Positions 1 through 8,122 of a stretch of 21,391 nucleotides of DNA are shown piece after piece; the first letter of the stretch is position 1, and each line of letters starts with the position of its first letter. Made by a program: the position numbers and the translations under genes. Origin of the DNA: JADLHS01 sp964539515. Its GTDB lineage: Bacteria; Verrucomicrobiota; Verrucomicrobiia; Limisphaerales; JADLHS01. The stretch lies in NCBI GenBank assembly GCA_964539515.1, contig CAZIJO010000091.1, positions 1 through 21,391 on the forward strand, read 5' to 3'. The notes beneath the pieces are model-generated. The model did no database searches. It saw nothing but the letters and a program-made list of their open reading frames with translations, and was not told the origin of the DNA.

Positions 1-316
1 CACCTCCTCTTCCCCCACACCGCCTTCCACCCCTCACAAAACTGAGATGCGCGCTTTCTGATCTCCAAAAGAGTGTTTTGCAAGAACAATGCAAAGCAAA
101 CGATGTCCTGATTTGAACGGACGCTCTTTCCATGGCGCCCACGGCAGCAACGCGGCAGTCCTCGCGTGCGTTTGGGAGTGGATGACCCGATTTCCTGCGC
201 TCACTTTGAGTGCCAGCCACGGAGAACCGAACCATCACCGGCCGGAGAAGACTGTTGCGTGAATTTGTCTGGACGAAGCCAACCGGCGGGGCAGAATACG
301 AAGCAACCAGAGGTTT
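1..316. other. Left-edge region without a recognised gene
   Basis: The first 316 bases hold no reading frame with recognisable protein character. The only short open frame (166-363, +) has no domain-like composition and overlaps the start of the Sel1-repeat gene. The first 40 bases are pyrimidine-rich. The region presumably contains the promoter of the Sel1 gene, but I could not point to convincing -35/-10 boxes. Confidence 0.5.
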
Positions 317-1165
317 ATGTCATTGAAAAATTGGAAAAGGTGCAAGGAAGAATTGAATCGTAACTCGACCCCTTGCCTCGCCCATGCGGCTACGATTCCG
401 TCGCCCCTCCAAAGTCCAGTTTGGGGGACGATATCGCTGTTCAAGGCGCGGAGGAAACCTTGTATCACCGTTGGCTGCGTGGCATCATGGCTGGTAAGCA
501 TCGTGCTCTTCGCCACTTCGCAGGTGGCGTGCAAGCCGACGACTTCCACCCCGGAGGTTGCCGTGGCGCCTCCGAATGTCGAAAGCATCCGGGCCAAAGC
601 CGAAAGCGGCGACGCGGATGCGCAGTATAACTTGGGCAAGCTTTACGCCAAAGGTCTTGGCGTGAAAGAGGATTACAAGCAAGCGGCGAAATGGTACCAG
701 GCGGCCTCGGATCAGAGCCATGCCGGAGCGCTCGTGGCGTTGGGAGAACTCTACGAGGCGGGCCAAGGGGTTCCTAACGACGACGCGGAAGCCGCCAAGT
801 GTTATCGTCGCGCCGCGGACCAAGGAAATGCCGTCGGGCAGTACAGTTTGGCAGTTTTATACGTGATGGGCCGGGGCGTGCCTCAGGACAATGCCGAAGC
901 CCTTAAATGGTATCGTTTGGCGGCCGACCAGGGCGATACATTGGCACAGTACAACTTGGGAATGCGCCATTATCGAGGGGTCGGAGTTAAACGCGACCCA
1001 GTTGAAGCGTATCAATGGCTCAGCTTGGCGGCAGCCAAAGGGATGCGGGACGCAATTCAAGACCTCGGCGATCTGAAACGCACAATGACGAGTGAACAAA
1101 TTGCGGAAGGTCAACGGCGTGCCGACGCCTTCGTGCCGAAACCCTCAACGCCACCTGCGAAGTAA
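317..1165 (+). CDS. Sel1-repeat (TPR-like) exported protein
   Basis: This 282-residue protein has four consecutive Sel1-like repeats at about residues 99-134, 135-170, 171-206 and 207-242. Each is a 36-residue unit of the form AQYNLGxLYxxGxGVxxDxxxAxKWYxxAAxQG, an alpha-helical scaffold known for protein-protein contacts. A hydrophobic segment (about residues 50-68) follows a basic stretch (KARRKP) and ends at Cys72, so the protein is either exported and possibly lipidated, or anchored by this segment. The residues before Cys72 (Q-V-A) are a poor lipobox. The ATG at 317 has AGAGG close upstream, but it gives an unusually long 48-residue leader before the hydrophobic segment, so a later non-ATG start is possible. 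A short C-terminal tail follows the repeats. The binding partner is unknown, and the neighbour on the opposite strand gives no hint. Confidence 0.85.
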   Translation: MSLKNWKRCKEELNRNSTPCLAHAATIPSPLQSPVWGTISLFKARRKPCITVGCVASWLVSIVLFATSQVACKPTTSTPEVAVAPPNVESIRAKAESGDADAQYNLGKLYAKGLGVKEDYKQAAKWYQAASDQSHAGALVALGELYEAGQGVPNDDAEAAKCYRRAADQGNAVGQYSLAVLYVMGRGVPQDNAEALKWYRLAADQGDTLAQYNLGMRHYRGVGVKRDPVEAYQWLSLAAAKGMRDAIQDLGDLKRTMTSEQIAEGQRRADAFVPKPSTPPAK

Positions 1166-1300
1166 GACGCCCGCCGGGTTTGGTTCAACCCTTCGTCAGT
1201 CGCATCACCTCCGGACGATTCTTGAAATCACAGTCCAAGCCTCCGGCGACTCATAGACCACTTTGTCAGGCCATCCGGGCAATGATGTTGGAATGATGCC

Positions 1301-1316
1301 GCAGGCCTCAGCCTGC
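1301..1316. repeat. Inverted repeat between convergent genes
   Basis: A perfect 6-bp inverted repeat GCAGGC-ctca-GCCTGC lies between the convergent Sel1 and helicase genes. It has no T-run on either side, so it is not a classic intrinsic terminator. It could be a weak or factor-dependent terminator, or a copy of a dispersed palindromic repeat. Confidence 0.35.
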
Positions 1317-1364
1317 CCGTCCACGCGAGCAACCGCCGGGGTCATTACTTCCAGCGGGCGGGCA

Positions 1365-2600
1365 TTATCTCCGGCGCCGGCCAGGGGCAAAGTGATAGCC
1401 GCCGTGCACCCGTACGGCCCGCGCGCTGCCAGTATAGCCGCTCTTGGCGCCGGGTTTGTCCTGCTCGAACAACGCCGTGTAGCGGTAATCGAAATTCTCC
1501 AGCTTCACCCGCGGTATCTTCTGGTTGATGAACCGCTCGATGGCAAAAACGTGGTTGGCATCTTCCGCAATCATCAACGTGAAGGCATCGCCCGAGGCTT
1601 CCGCCCGGCCCGTGCGGCCGATCCGATGAATGTAATCCTCCGGATGGTGCGGCACATCGTAGTTGATGACGTGGCTGACATCCGCAATGTCGAGGCCGCG
1701 GGCGGCGATATCGGTGGCCACGAGCACCTCGAACCGGCCTTCGCGGAAGCCGCGCAGGGCCTGTTCCCGTTCGCTCTGCGTGCGGTTGGAATGCAACACG
1801 GCGACGGAGTGTTGGTTGCGCTTGAGCATTTGGGCAACGCGATCCGCGCCATGCTTGGTCCGGCAAAAGATGATGACCGAGTCGTAATTCACCCGTTCCA
1901 GCAGCGCGATAAGCAAATCGGTTTTTTGGGTGTCCGAAACCGGGTAGATGACGTGCTTGACGGTTTCGGCCGGGGTCCGGCGCGCGCCGATTTCCACCGT
2001 TTCCGGGTTCTGCATGGCCCATTGAATAAGGGTTTCAATCGCGGGCGGAATCGTGGCGGAAAAGAGCGACGTTTGCCGCTGGTGGGGGCATTTTTCCAGG
2101 ATGCGCCGCACATCCGGCAGGAATCCCATGTCCAACATGCGGTCGGCTTCGTCGAGGACGACATGTTGCACGCGGTCGAGCCGGCAGTTGCCTTGTTGCA
2201 GATGATCGAGCAACCGACCCGGGGTGGCGACCAGGACATCCACACCGGTCCGGAGGGCGTCGTTTTGTTTGCCATAGCCGACGCCGCCGAAGATCACGGC
2301 CACGCGCAGGTTGGTGAAGCGTGCGAAATCGCGGATGGCCGTCTCGACCTGCGCGGCCAGTTCGCGGGTTGGCTCCAATACGAGGAGGCGCGTCTGGGGC
2401 TGGTGTTGGTCGAGTTTGGAGAGGATCGGAAGCGCAAACGCGGCGGTCTTGCCCGTCCCGGTCTGGGCGCTGCCGATGACGTCGCGTCCGTCCATGATCA
2501 ACGGGATGGCGCGAATTTGGATGGGCGTGGGGTCCACGTAGCCCATTGCCTTGACGCCTTCGAGCACCGCGGGCGACAGACCGAATTTGGTAAAAGCCAT
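1365..2600 (-). CDS. rhlE: DEAD-box ATP-dependent RNA helicase, RhlE type
   Basis: This 411-residue cytoplasmic helicase unwinds RNA duplexes using ATP; family members act in ribosome maturation, RNA decay and cold adaptation. All core motifs are visible: Q motif (F6-G7-L8 with PTPIQ at 24-28), motif I AQTGTGKT (45-52), Ia PTREL (77-81), Ib TPGRLLD (126-132), II DEAD (150-153), III SAT (181-183), V RGLD (301-304) and VI HRIGRTGRA (325-333). The start was set at MAFTKFGLSP because family members begin just before the Q motif; in-frame ATGs at 2615 and 2684 would add residues unlike the family. No strong ribosome binding site precedes it. The basic C-terminal tail (ending GRRRR) is much shorter than the long tails of many RhlE proteins. 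The stop of the aldehyde-dehydrogenase-like gene lies 108 bp upstream on the same strand, so the two could share a transcript. The symbol is assigned by family resemblance; other DEAD-box subfamilies of this length cannot be fully excluded. Confidence 0.93.
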   Translation of the reverse strand: MAFTKFGLSPAVLEGVKAMGYVDPTPIQIRAIPLIMDGRDVIGSAQTGTGKTAAFALPILSKLDQHQPQTRLLVLEPTRELAAQVETAIRDFARFTNLRVAVIFGGVGYGKQNDALRTGVDVLVATPGRLLDHLQQGNCRLDRVQHVVLDEADRMLDMGFLPDVRRILEKCPHQRQTSLFSATIPPAIETLIQWAMQNPETVEIGARRTPAETVKHVIYPVSDTQKTDLLIALLERVNYDSVIIFCRTKHGADRVAQMLKRNQHSVAVLHSNRTQSEREQALRGFREGRFEVLVATDIAARGLDIADVSHVINYDVPHHPEDYIHRIGRTGRAEASGDAFTLMIAEDANHVFAIERFINQKIPRVKLENFDYRYTALFEQDKPGAKSGYTGSARAVRVHGGYHFAPGRRRR

Positions 2601-2708
2601 ATATCTAGGGTGCATTGTGCGGATCGGCCCGGCAAATGTCGAAGCGGAAGTTTGTCGGCGGGGCCACCGGCTTGGGCGGGCCATGCCAAACCCCGGACTG
2701 CCACAAGC

Positions 2709-3581
2709 TTACAATCCGATCGGATGCCACGCGGTCTTAAACTCAACCGTGTCCAGAATCCAATACGGGTTTTCTGCCTTGGCGGAGTACCAGTCCGCAG
2801 TGGTGAGCAAGCGGGAGCTGTAACGCTTCAGATTGAGGGCGGTGCCCGCCCGTAGCTTCGCCGCGGTCCCGGCATCGCCGGTGCCATCCACCACCGCATT
2901 TACGTCCATGTGGCCAGCAATGTGAGGGACCAGTTCGCTGCGCTTGCCGGCGAGCACGTTCACGACTCCACCGGGCAAGTCGCTGGTGGCGAGAATCTCG
3001 CTCAACGTCAAGGCGGGGAGGGGAGCCAAGTCGGACGCAAGGACAACGGCGGCGTTGCCGCTTAGAATCACGGAGGCGGTGAGCGCAACCAGCGGGACCA
3101 ATGATGGTTGGTCCGGCGCCAGCACCACCACCACCCCGGTCGGTTCGGGGGCGGTGAAGTTGAAATGAGCCGAGGCCACCGGATTCACACTCCCGAAGAC
3201 GGACTGATACTTGTCCACCCAGCCCGCGTAATGAACAAACCGGTCAATCGCCGCCGTTACTTCCCGTCGGGCAACGGCCGGAGAGACCGAAGTGGAACGG
3301 GAAATCTCCGTGACAAGTTCGCGCGCGCGGCTTTGTAGCATTTCGCCGGCGCGGTAAAGAATCTGGCCCCGGTTGTAGGCCGTTGCCTGGCTCCAGCCGG
3401 CCACGGCCGACCGCGCCGCCACAACGGCATCCCGGAAATCTTTTCGTGATGCCTGGCAGTAGTTATCCAGCAGGTCTCCCTGCCTGGATTTCGCCGGGAG
3501 ATATCGGCCGCTCTCGCTGCGCACGAATTTTCCGCCGATGAAGAGCTTGTAGGTCTTTTTGACATCAACGCGCAAAGGCAT
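2709..3581 (-). CDS. Half-length aldehyde dehydrogenase-like protein lacking the catalytic domain
   Basis: This 290-residue protein matches the N-terminal, NAD-binding half of the aldehyde dehydrogenase superfamily. Visible features are FIGGKFV (14-20), the EPTGVVVVLAP segment (146-156) that corresponds to the family's EPxGVV..IxPWN stretch, and LPGGVVNVLAG (202-212). The normal dehydrogenase is about 480 residues, with an ELGGK glutamate and a catalytic Cys in its second half. Here the chain diverges just after the VVDGTGDAG strand (230-238) and ends in a compact tail (NPYWILDTVEFKTAWHPIG, 271-289), so both catalytic residues are absent. The smooth, folded-looking tail argues for an evolved short paralogue rather than a random truncation. 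I recall short dehydrogenase paralogues paired with full-length ones in some planctomycete/verrucomicrobial genomes, but no full-length partner is in this window. The start ATG gives a normal N-terminus (MPLRVDVKKTYKLFIGGKF); no strong Shine-Dalgarno is seen. Confidence 0.82.
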   Translation of the reverse strand: MPLRVDVKKTYKLFIGGKFVRSESGRYLPAKSRQGDLLDNYCQASRKDFRDAVVAARSAVAGWSQATAYNRGQILYRAGEMLQSRARELVTEISRSTSVSPAVARREVTAAIDRFVHYAGWVDKYQSVFGSVNPVASAHFNFTAPEPTGVVVVLAPDQPSLVPLVALTASVILSGNAAVVLASDLAPLPALTLSEILATSDLPGGVVNVLAGKRSELVPHIAGHMDVNAVVDGTGDAGTAAKLRAGTALNLKRYSSRLLTTADWYSAKAENPYWILDTVEFKTAWHPIGL

Positions 3582-3697
3582 GGCCGGAGCTTAGGTGACT
3601 CCCGGGAACGCGACAAGCGCACAGCGCACCGGCGCAGGCTTGCCGTCCGACAGTTTTTCCCTAGGGTTACGGGTGACACGCTAGGGCGTGACGCAAC

Positions 3698-6600
3698 GTG
3701 AAACCCCGAATCTCCTCCACCCTCCCGGCGCGGCAATCCGTGTTCTCCCGACTTGTTCGGCGCCGGCGACATGTGCTTGTCGGTTTGGTGATTTACACCG
3801 CCCTCGGTTTCCTCGTCGCCCCGGCGATCTTCAAATGGCAGATTCGCCGGCAGCTCCCGCTGCTGGTGCATCGGCCGGTGACGGTGCAGCAAGTGCGCAT
3901 GAATCCATATGCGCTTTCGCTCACCGTGCGGGGGCTTGCCCTCACGGAAACCAACGGCACGGCGTTCGCCGGGTTCGACGAACTTTATGTCAATTTCCAG
4001 CTTTCTTCCCTGTTTCGCTGGACGTGGACGTTTAGCGAGGTCCGGCTCGCGGGGCCAACCGCCAATGTGATCCGCTTCGCGGACGGACACTTCAACGTTG
4101 CCGATCTGCTTACCAGCCCCCCGCCGGCCAGTGCCCCGGCTCCGCCCCCCGCCGTCTTGATCCAAAGTCTCAGCATCACCAACGCCCGCCTGACTTTCAC
4201 CGACGGCACCACGCCGCGGCCGTTCCACACCGTCTACGGTCCGACGCATGTCACGTTGAAGAACCTCAGCACCCGTCCGAATCAGCACGGCCCCTATTCC
4301 ATTGTGGCGACGACGGGTGACGGCGAATCGTTCATCTGGTCCGGCACGGTTTCAGTGCGTCCCCCCCAGTCGCAAGGCGAATTCAAGCTGCTGGGGATTC
4401 CGCCGGCCAAATACGGCCCCTACCTGGCGCATTTCACGACCGCGCGCATCGCAAGCGGCACCCTCGACATTCGCGCCAACTATGTTTTTAATGCCACCCG
4501 CTTCCCGCCCCAGGTCGAGGTTTCAAATGCCGCGGTGCAGCTGCGCGATTTTCAACTGCAAACCCCGGGCAACGACGAAACGCTGTTGGCAGTCACCAAT
4601 CTGTTGGTCCAAAACATCAGTGCAAATCTAACCGGCGCAATCGTGAGCGTGCCGTTGGTGAAACTAAGCGGCGGCTCCGCTTTTATCCGGCGCGATCCGC
4701 AAGGGCGGCTCGAAGCGGAGAAATTTGTCTATCCGCCCACCAACAGTTTTGCGCTGGTGCGTCAGTTCGCTTCCAATCTCCAAGCCATGGTTACGGCCGA
4801 TTTGAATGCGTCGCTGGGTGAATTAAGCGTGGAGCAATTCACGGTGGCCGTGGAAGACTTATCCGTGCCGACCGTGGCGCGAGTTGGACTCGATGATCTC
4901 GCGCTCTCGGTCAAAGGCGTTTCCAATCAAACCAACGCGCCGTTCAGCGCCGCCGTTGGCTTCAACTGGCGCGGGGGCGGGCGCGGGCAATTCGAAACCC
5001 GTGGCACGCTGCGCCCCTGGTTCGCGCAGGCAAGCCTGCAGGTCAGCAACCTGAATCTGGCCCCGCTGGCCCCCTACGCAAGCCAGCAGGCCAACCTCGT
5101 CGTTCACGCCGGCGAATTGAGCGTGGCCGGCACGGCGCAATTCGATCCGCTCAACACGAACACCGCGCTGTTACGGTTTACGGGTGATATCGCGCTTCAC
5201 AACTTCCGAAGTTCGGACACGATCGCGTATCAAGAGTTCGCGCAGTGGGAGCATCTCGGCGTGCGCGGCATCGAACTCGCGCTCGAACCGAATCGCCTCG
5301 CTGTGGACGAGGTGAAGTTTGCCGGATTAACGACCACTTTGGCGGTCAGTACGAATGGCCAGTTGAATGTGCTTGCCTTGCGCAAGCCTTCCGCGACGGG
5401 TGCTGAATCCCGCGGTGTTCCACCGGTCACGGCTCCGGAATCCACCAAGATCCCGGTGGCGGGGGCAGGATCTTTTCCGCTCCAGATCGGCGCGTTGGTT
5501 TTTGAGCGCGGTTCAGTGAGTGCGGCGGACCAGTCGCTCGCGGCGCCCTTCCGCACGCAGATCGAGGAGTTCAATGGCAGCATCCGGGACTTCACTTTTC
5601 CGGGGCGGACGAGGGCGACGATGGACTTGCGCGGCAAGGTCAGTGCGCTCGCGCCATTTGCCGTTACGGGCACCTTTCTGCCCGATTTGACCAATCCTTT
5701 TGTCGATTTGAAAATCTCTTTCACCAACACCGACCTGACACCGTTGACTCCCTACAGCGAAAAGTTTGCGGGTTATCCGCTCAACAAAGGAAAACTGGCG
5801 TTTCTTGCGCATTACCAGATCGAAAATCGCGCGGTGAAAGGCGAAAATGTGGTGGGTGTTGATCAACTCACCTTTGGCGCGCGCAACCAAAGCACCAATG
5901 CCACCAAACTTCCGGTCAAGCTCGGGGTGGCGTTGCTGAAAGACCGTAACGGGCGTATCGATCTCGACCTGCCCGTGAGTGGCAGCCTTGATGATCCCAG
6001 CTTTCAGATTGGCGGACTGGTCTGGAAAGCCGTCATAAACATCCTGGTCAAGGCAGCCACCTCACCCTTCGCGCTCCTGGGCGCGATCGCCGGTGGCGGC
6101 GAGGAACTGCAGTATGTGGATTTTGATCCCGGTCTTGCGGTGCTGAAGGAGAATCAGACCAACAAGCTGGCCAAGCTCACCAAAGCCCTGTATGAACGGC
6201 CGGCGCTAAATCTGGAGATCGGGGCCACTTTTGATCCCAGCCAGGATGTGGCTGCGCTCGGCCGACAAAAAGTAAGGGAGCAAATGAAGCTCTACCGCAT
6301 CCAGGAACTCGTCGCGAGCGGAAGGCCGGCACCTGCCATTGCCGATTTGCAGCTGGAGGATGGCGAATATGACCGGCTGCTGCGCAAGTGGTACAAGTCG
6401 GCATTCAATTCGACTCCCGAGCAGGCCTTGCGGGCCGCGATCGCCGCTGCCGTTACGAACGCGGCTGGCGGGGTGACCTCACCCGAAGCTCGCGCCGACG
6501 CTGGCAACGAGTTGCAAAAAGGGGCCACGGCGCTGGCGCAACGCCGCCTGTCCTTGGTGGAACTGGACCAGCAGGCCCTCAAATTGTCGGGCGCATCCCC

Positions 6601-6847
6601 GGCATCCCGACCAGCCAAGCCGAAGACAGAACGGGAACTGATTCGCGAGGAGCTTGAGCGCGGCCTCAGCACCATCCATCCCGTCACAGCCGAAGATCTG
6701 CACGCGTTGCTCCGACGCCGCACCGAAGTTGTGCAACGGTTTCTGGTGGAAGTCGGCAACGTGGCCGCCGACCGTTTGTTTCCGACTTTACCGAAGCCGG
6801 GTGAAGCCGGCAAAGGCGAGGCGCGGGTGGTGTTTTCACTTAACTAA
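3698..6847 (+). CDS. AsmA-like DUF748 family protein, inner-membrane anchored
   Basis: This 1049-residue protein starts at a GTG and has an N-terminal arginine-rich stretch (RLVRRRR, 18-24) followed by one membrane segment (about 25-47). The rest is extracytoplasmic and built from beta-rich repeats. NPYALSLTVRGLAL (near 69-82), the FDELYVNFQLSSLF stretch, and the late block around 750-830 (GRIDLDLPVSGSLDDPSFQ, then an ALYERPALNLEI-type stretch) are typical of DUF748, a branch of the AsmA/TamB group. These proteins form long hydrophobic grooves thought to carry lipids between inner and outer membranes, so an envelope lipid-transport role is inferred. A Pro-rich linker lies near residues 140-150. 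The stop TAA is immediately followed by the ATG of the next gene, implying co-transcription and probably translational coupling. No strong ribosome binding site precedes the GTG, which makes the exact start the least certain part. Confidence 0.87.
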   Translation: MKPRISSTLPARQSVFSRLVRRRRHVLVGLVIYTALGFLVAPAIFKWQIRRQLPLLVHRPVTVQQVRMNPYALSLTVRGLALTETNGTAFAGFDELYVNFQLSSLFRWTWTFSEVRLAGPTANVIRFADGHFNVADLLTSPPPASAPAPPPAVLIQSLSITNARLTFTDGTTPRPFHTVYGPTHVTLKNLSTRPNQHGPYSIVATTGDGESFIWSGTVSVRPPQSQGEFKLLGIPPAKYGPYLAHFTTARIASGTLDIRANYVFNATRFPPQVEVSNAAVQLRDFQLQTPGNDETLLAVTNLLVQNISANLTGAIVSVPLVKLSGGSAFIRRDPQGRLEAEKFVYPPTNSFALVRQFASNLQAMVTADLNASLGELSVEQFTVAVEDLSVPTVARVGLDDLALSVKGVSNQTNAPFSAAVGFNWRGGGRGQFETRGTLRPWFAQASLQVSNLNLAPLAPYASQQANLVVHAGELSVAGTAQFDPLNTNTALLRFTGDIALHNFRSSDTIAYQEFAQWEHLGVRGIELALEPNRLAVDEVKFAGLTTTLAVSTNGQLNVLALRKPSATGAESRGVPPVTAPESTKIPVAGAGSFPLQIGALVFERGSVSAADQSLAAPFRTQIEEFNGSIRDFTFPGRTRATMDLRGKVSALAPFAVTGTFLPDLTNPFVDLKISFTNTDLTPLTPYSEKFAGYPLNKGKLAFLAHYQIENRAVKGENVVGVDQLTFGARNQSTNATKLPVKLGVALLKDRNGRIDLDLPVSGSLDDPSFQIGGLVWKAVINILVKAATSPFALLGAIAGGGEELQYVDFDPGLAVLKENQTNKLAKLTKALYERPALNLEIGATFDPSQDVAALGRQKVREQMKLYRIQELVASGRPAPAIADLQLEDGEYDRLLRKWYKSAFNSTPEQALRAAIAAAVTNAAGGVTSPEARADAGNELQKGATALAQRRLSLVELDQQALKLSGASPASRPAKPKTERELIREELERGLSTIHPVTAEDLHALLRRRTEVVQRFLVEVGNVAADRLFPTLPKPGEAGKGEARVVFSLN

Positions 6848-8122
6848 ATGCTACCGGCGCGTGTGAACAAAGCTACCCCGGCCGAAAAACTCTGCGCGAA
6901 GCTGGCTGAGAGCCTGCAGAAAGGTAATTTTGCCCGTCTCGTCCTGTCCGCACCCGTGGCGCAAGGCGACACCCCGCACAAGATTCTGGGCCGGTTCGTC
7001 ATGCTGAAAGGCGTACCCCATCTTTCCCTTACGCTCCGTTACGCCACGCGCGATGTGACCAAGAACCTCCCTGTCAACGAGGGGGGCGACTGGTTGCAGG
7101 AGCAATTGGGGCGTCGGTTCCACAGTGCGCTGTTGTGCACGACGGCGCACGACTGGCAGTACCTCACAAACGAAGCGGGCGAACCCCGGCTCATTGACCA
7201 TCAGCCGTCCACGAAGAAAACGCCGTCCCGCGAACACAACCGGCGGCCGGCGGGGATTCTCGATGCCTCGGCGCGCGATTGGTTACTGGGTCTGGAGGTG
7301 CTGGACGCTGCCGGCCAGGTGCGGATTTCAATGGCCGACAAACACCGCCAGATCAATCATTACCTGGAGATTCTGTCGCATCTGGCCAAAGAGTGCGGGT
7401 GGCTGGGCGGAAGCGGTTCGAGCGCAGCCGGCCCGGACGCCGCTGCTGCGGGAACAACACCGGCGAGCCAACGGCCCGAACTCGTATTGGCAGACATGGG
7501 TTGCGGCAAAGGTTACCTCACTTTCGGCAGCTGGCACTTGTTCCACCGCGTGTGGCGGCAACCGGTGCGAGTGATCGGGATTGAATCGCGGGGGGACCTG
7601 GTGACGACGACCAACAAACTCGCGCGGCGAATCGGCGCGGAGGGATTGGAATTTCATGCCGGTACGATTGCGTCCGCCCGGTTGCCGCGCGTGGACGGCC
7701 TCATTGCCTTGCACGCGTGCAATACCGCAACCGACGACGCCATCCTTCGCGGGGTTGCGCTGGGTGCGAAACTGATTGTCGTGGCGCCGTGTTGTCACAA
7801 GGAGCTGCGCCCGCAACTCGGCAAGCCGGCGCCTTTGGCGCCGCTGCTGGTTCACGGCTTGATGCAGGAGCGTCTGGCGGAATGGCTGACCGATGGGTTG
7901 CGCGCACTCTTTCTTGAATGGGCGGGTTATCGCACAAAAGTGATGGAATTTGTCGCGGGCGAACACACCCCGAAGAACCTGATGATCGCCGCTGTGCATG
8001 AGCGCGAGCCGTTCAAAGACCCCGCCGCCCGGCAGCGGATTACGGAGCTGAAGGCCTTTTTTGGCGTAGGCCGGCACGCGCTCGATCCTCTGCTCGCCGG
8101 CGCTTGGACTGAACCAGAATGA
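6848..8122 (+). CDS. SAM-dependent methyltransferase, METTL25/TRM13-like (Methyltransf_32 type)
   Basis: The 424-residue product has a C-terminal Rossmann methyltransferase domain with the SAM-binding glycine loop DMGCGKGYLTF (216-226). Further signature stretches LHACNTATDDA (288-298) and VVAPCCHKEL (311-320) are typical of the METTL25/Methyltransf_32 group. The N-terminal 180 residues (containing DWLQEQLG and SMADKHRQINHYLEIL) form a separate domain. An Ala/Gly/Ser-rich linker (about 187-208) separates it from the methyltransferase. Family members are suspected RNA methyltransferases, but the substrate here is not known. The ATG abuts the TAA of the upstream AsmA-like gene and its own stop overlaps the next methyltransferase gene by 4 bp (ATGA). 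All three therefore probably form one translationally coupled unit. It could modify rRNA or a small-subunit component, as suggested only by its Rsm22-like neighbour. Confidence 0.85.
   Translation: MLPARVNKATPAEKLCAKLAESLQKGNFARLVLSAPVAQGDTPHKILGRFVMLKGVPHLSLTLRYATRDVTKNLPVNEGGDWLQEQLGRRFHSALLCTTAHDWQYLTNEAGEPRLIDHQPSTKKTPSREHNRRPAGILDASARDWLLGLEVLDAAGQVRISMADKHRQINHYLEILSHLAKECGWLGGSGSSAAGPDAAAAGTTPASQRPELVLADMGCGKGYLTFGSWHLFHRVWRQPVRVIGIESRGDLVTTTNKLARRIGAEGLEFHAGTIASARLPRVDGLIALHACNTATDDAILRGVALGAKLIVVAPCCHKELRPQLGKPAPLAPLLVHGLMQERLAEWLTDGLRALFLEWAGYRTKVMEFVAGEHTPKNLMIAAVHEREPFKDPAARQRITELKAFFGVGRHALDPLLAGAWTEPE

Noticed and set aside
1263..2855. A 530-codon open frame on the plus strand opposite the RhlE helicase
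   Set aside because: It is antisense to a gene with every DEAD-box motif, shows no domain character, and is a by-product of high GC codon use.
3257..4288. A 343-codon minus-strand frame across the divergent promoter region
   Set aside because: It overlaps both the dehydrogenase-like gene (same strand, other frame) and the AsmA-like gene; its composition is Arg-rich and unlike a real protein.
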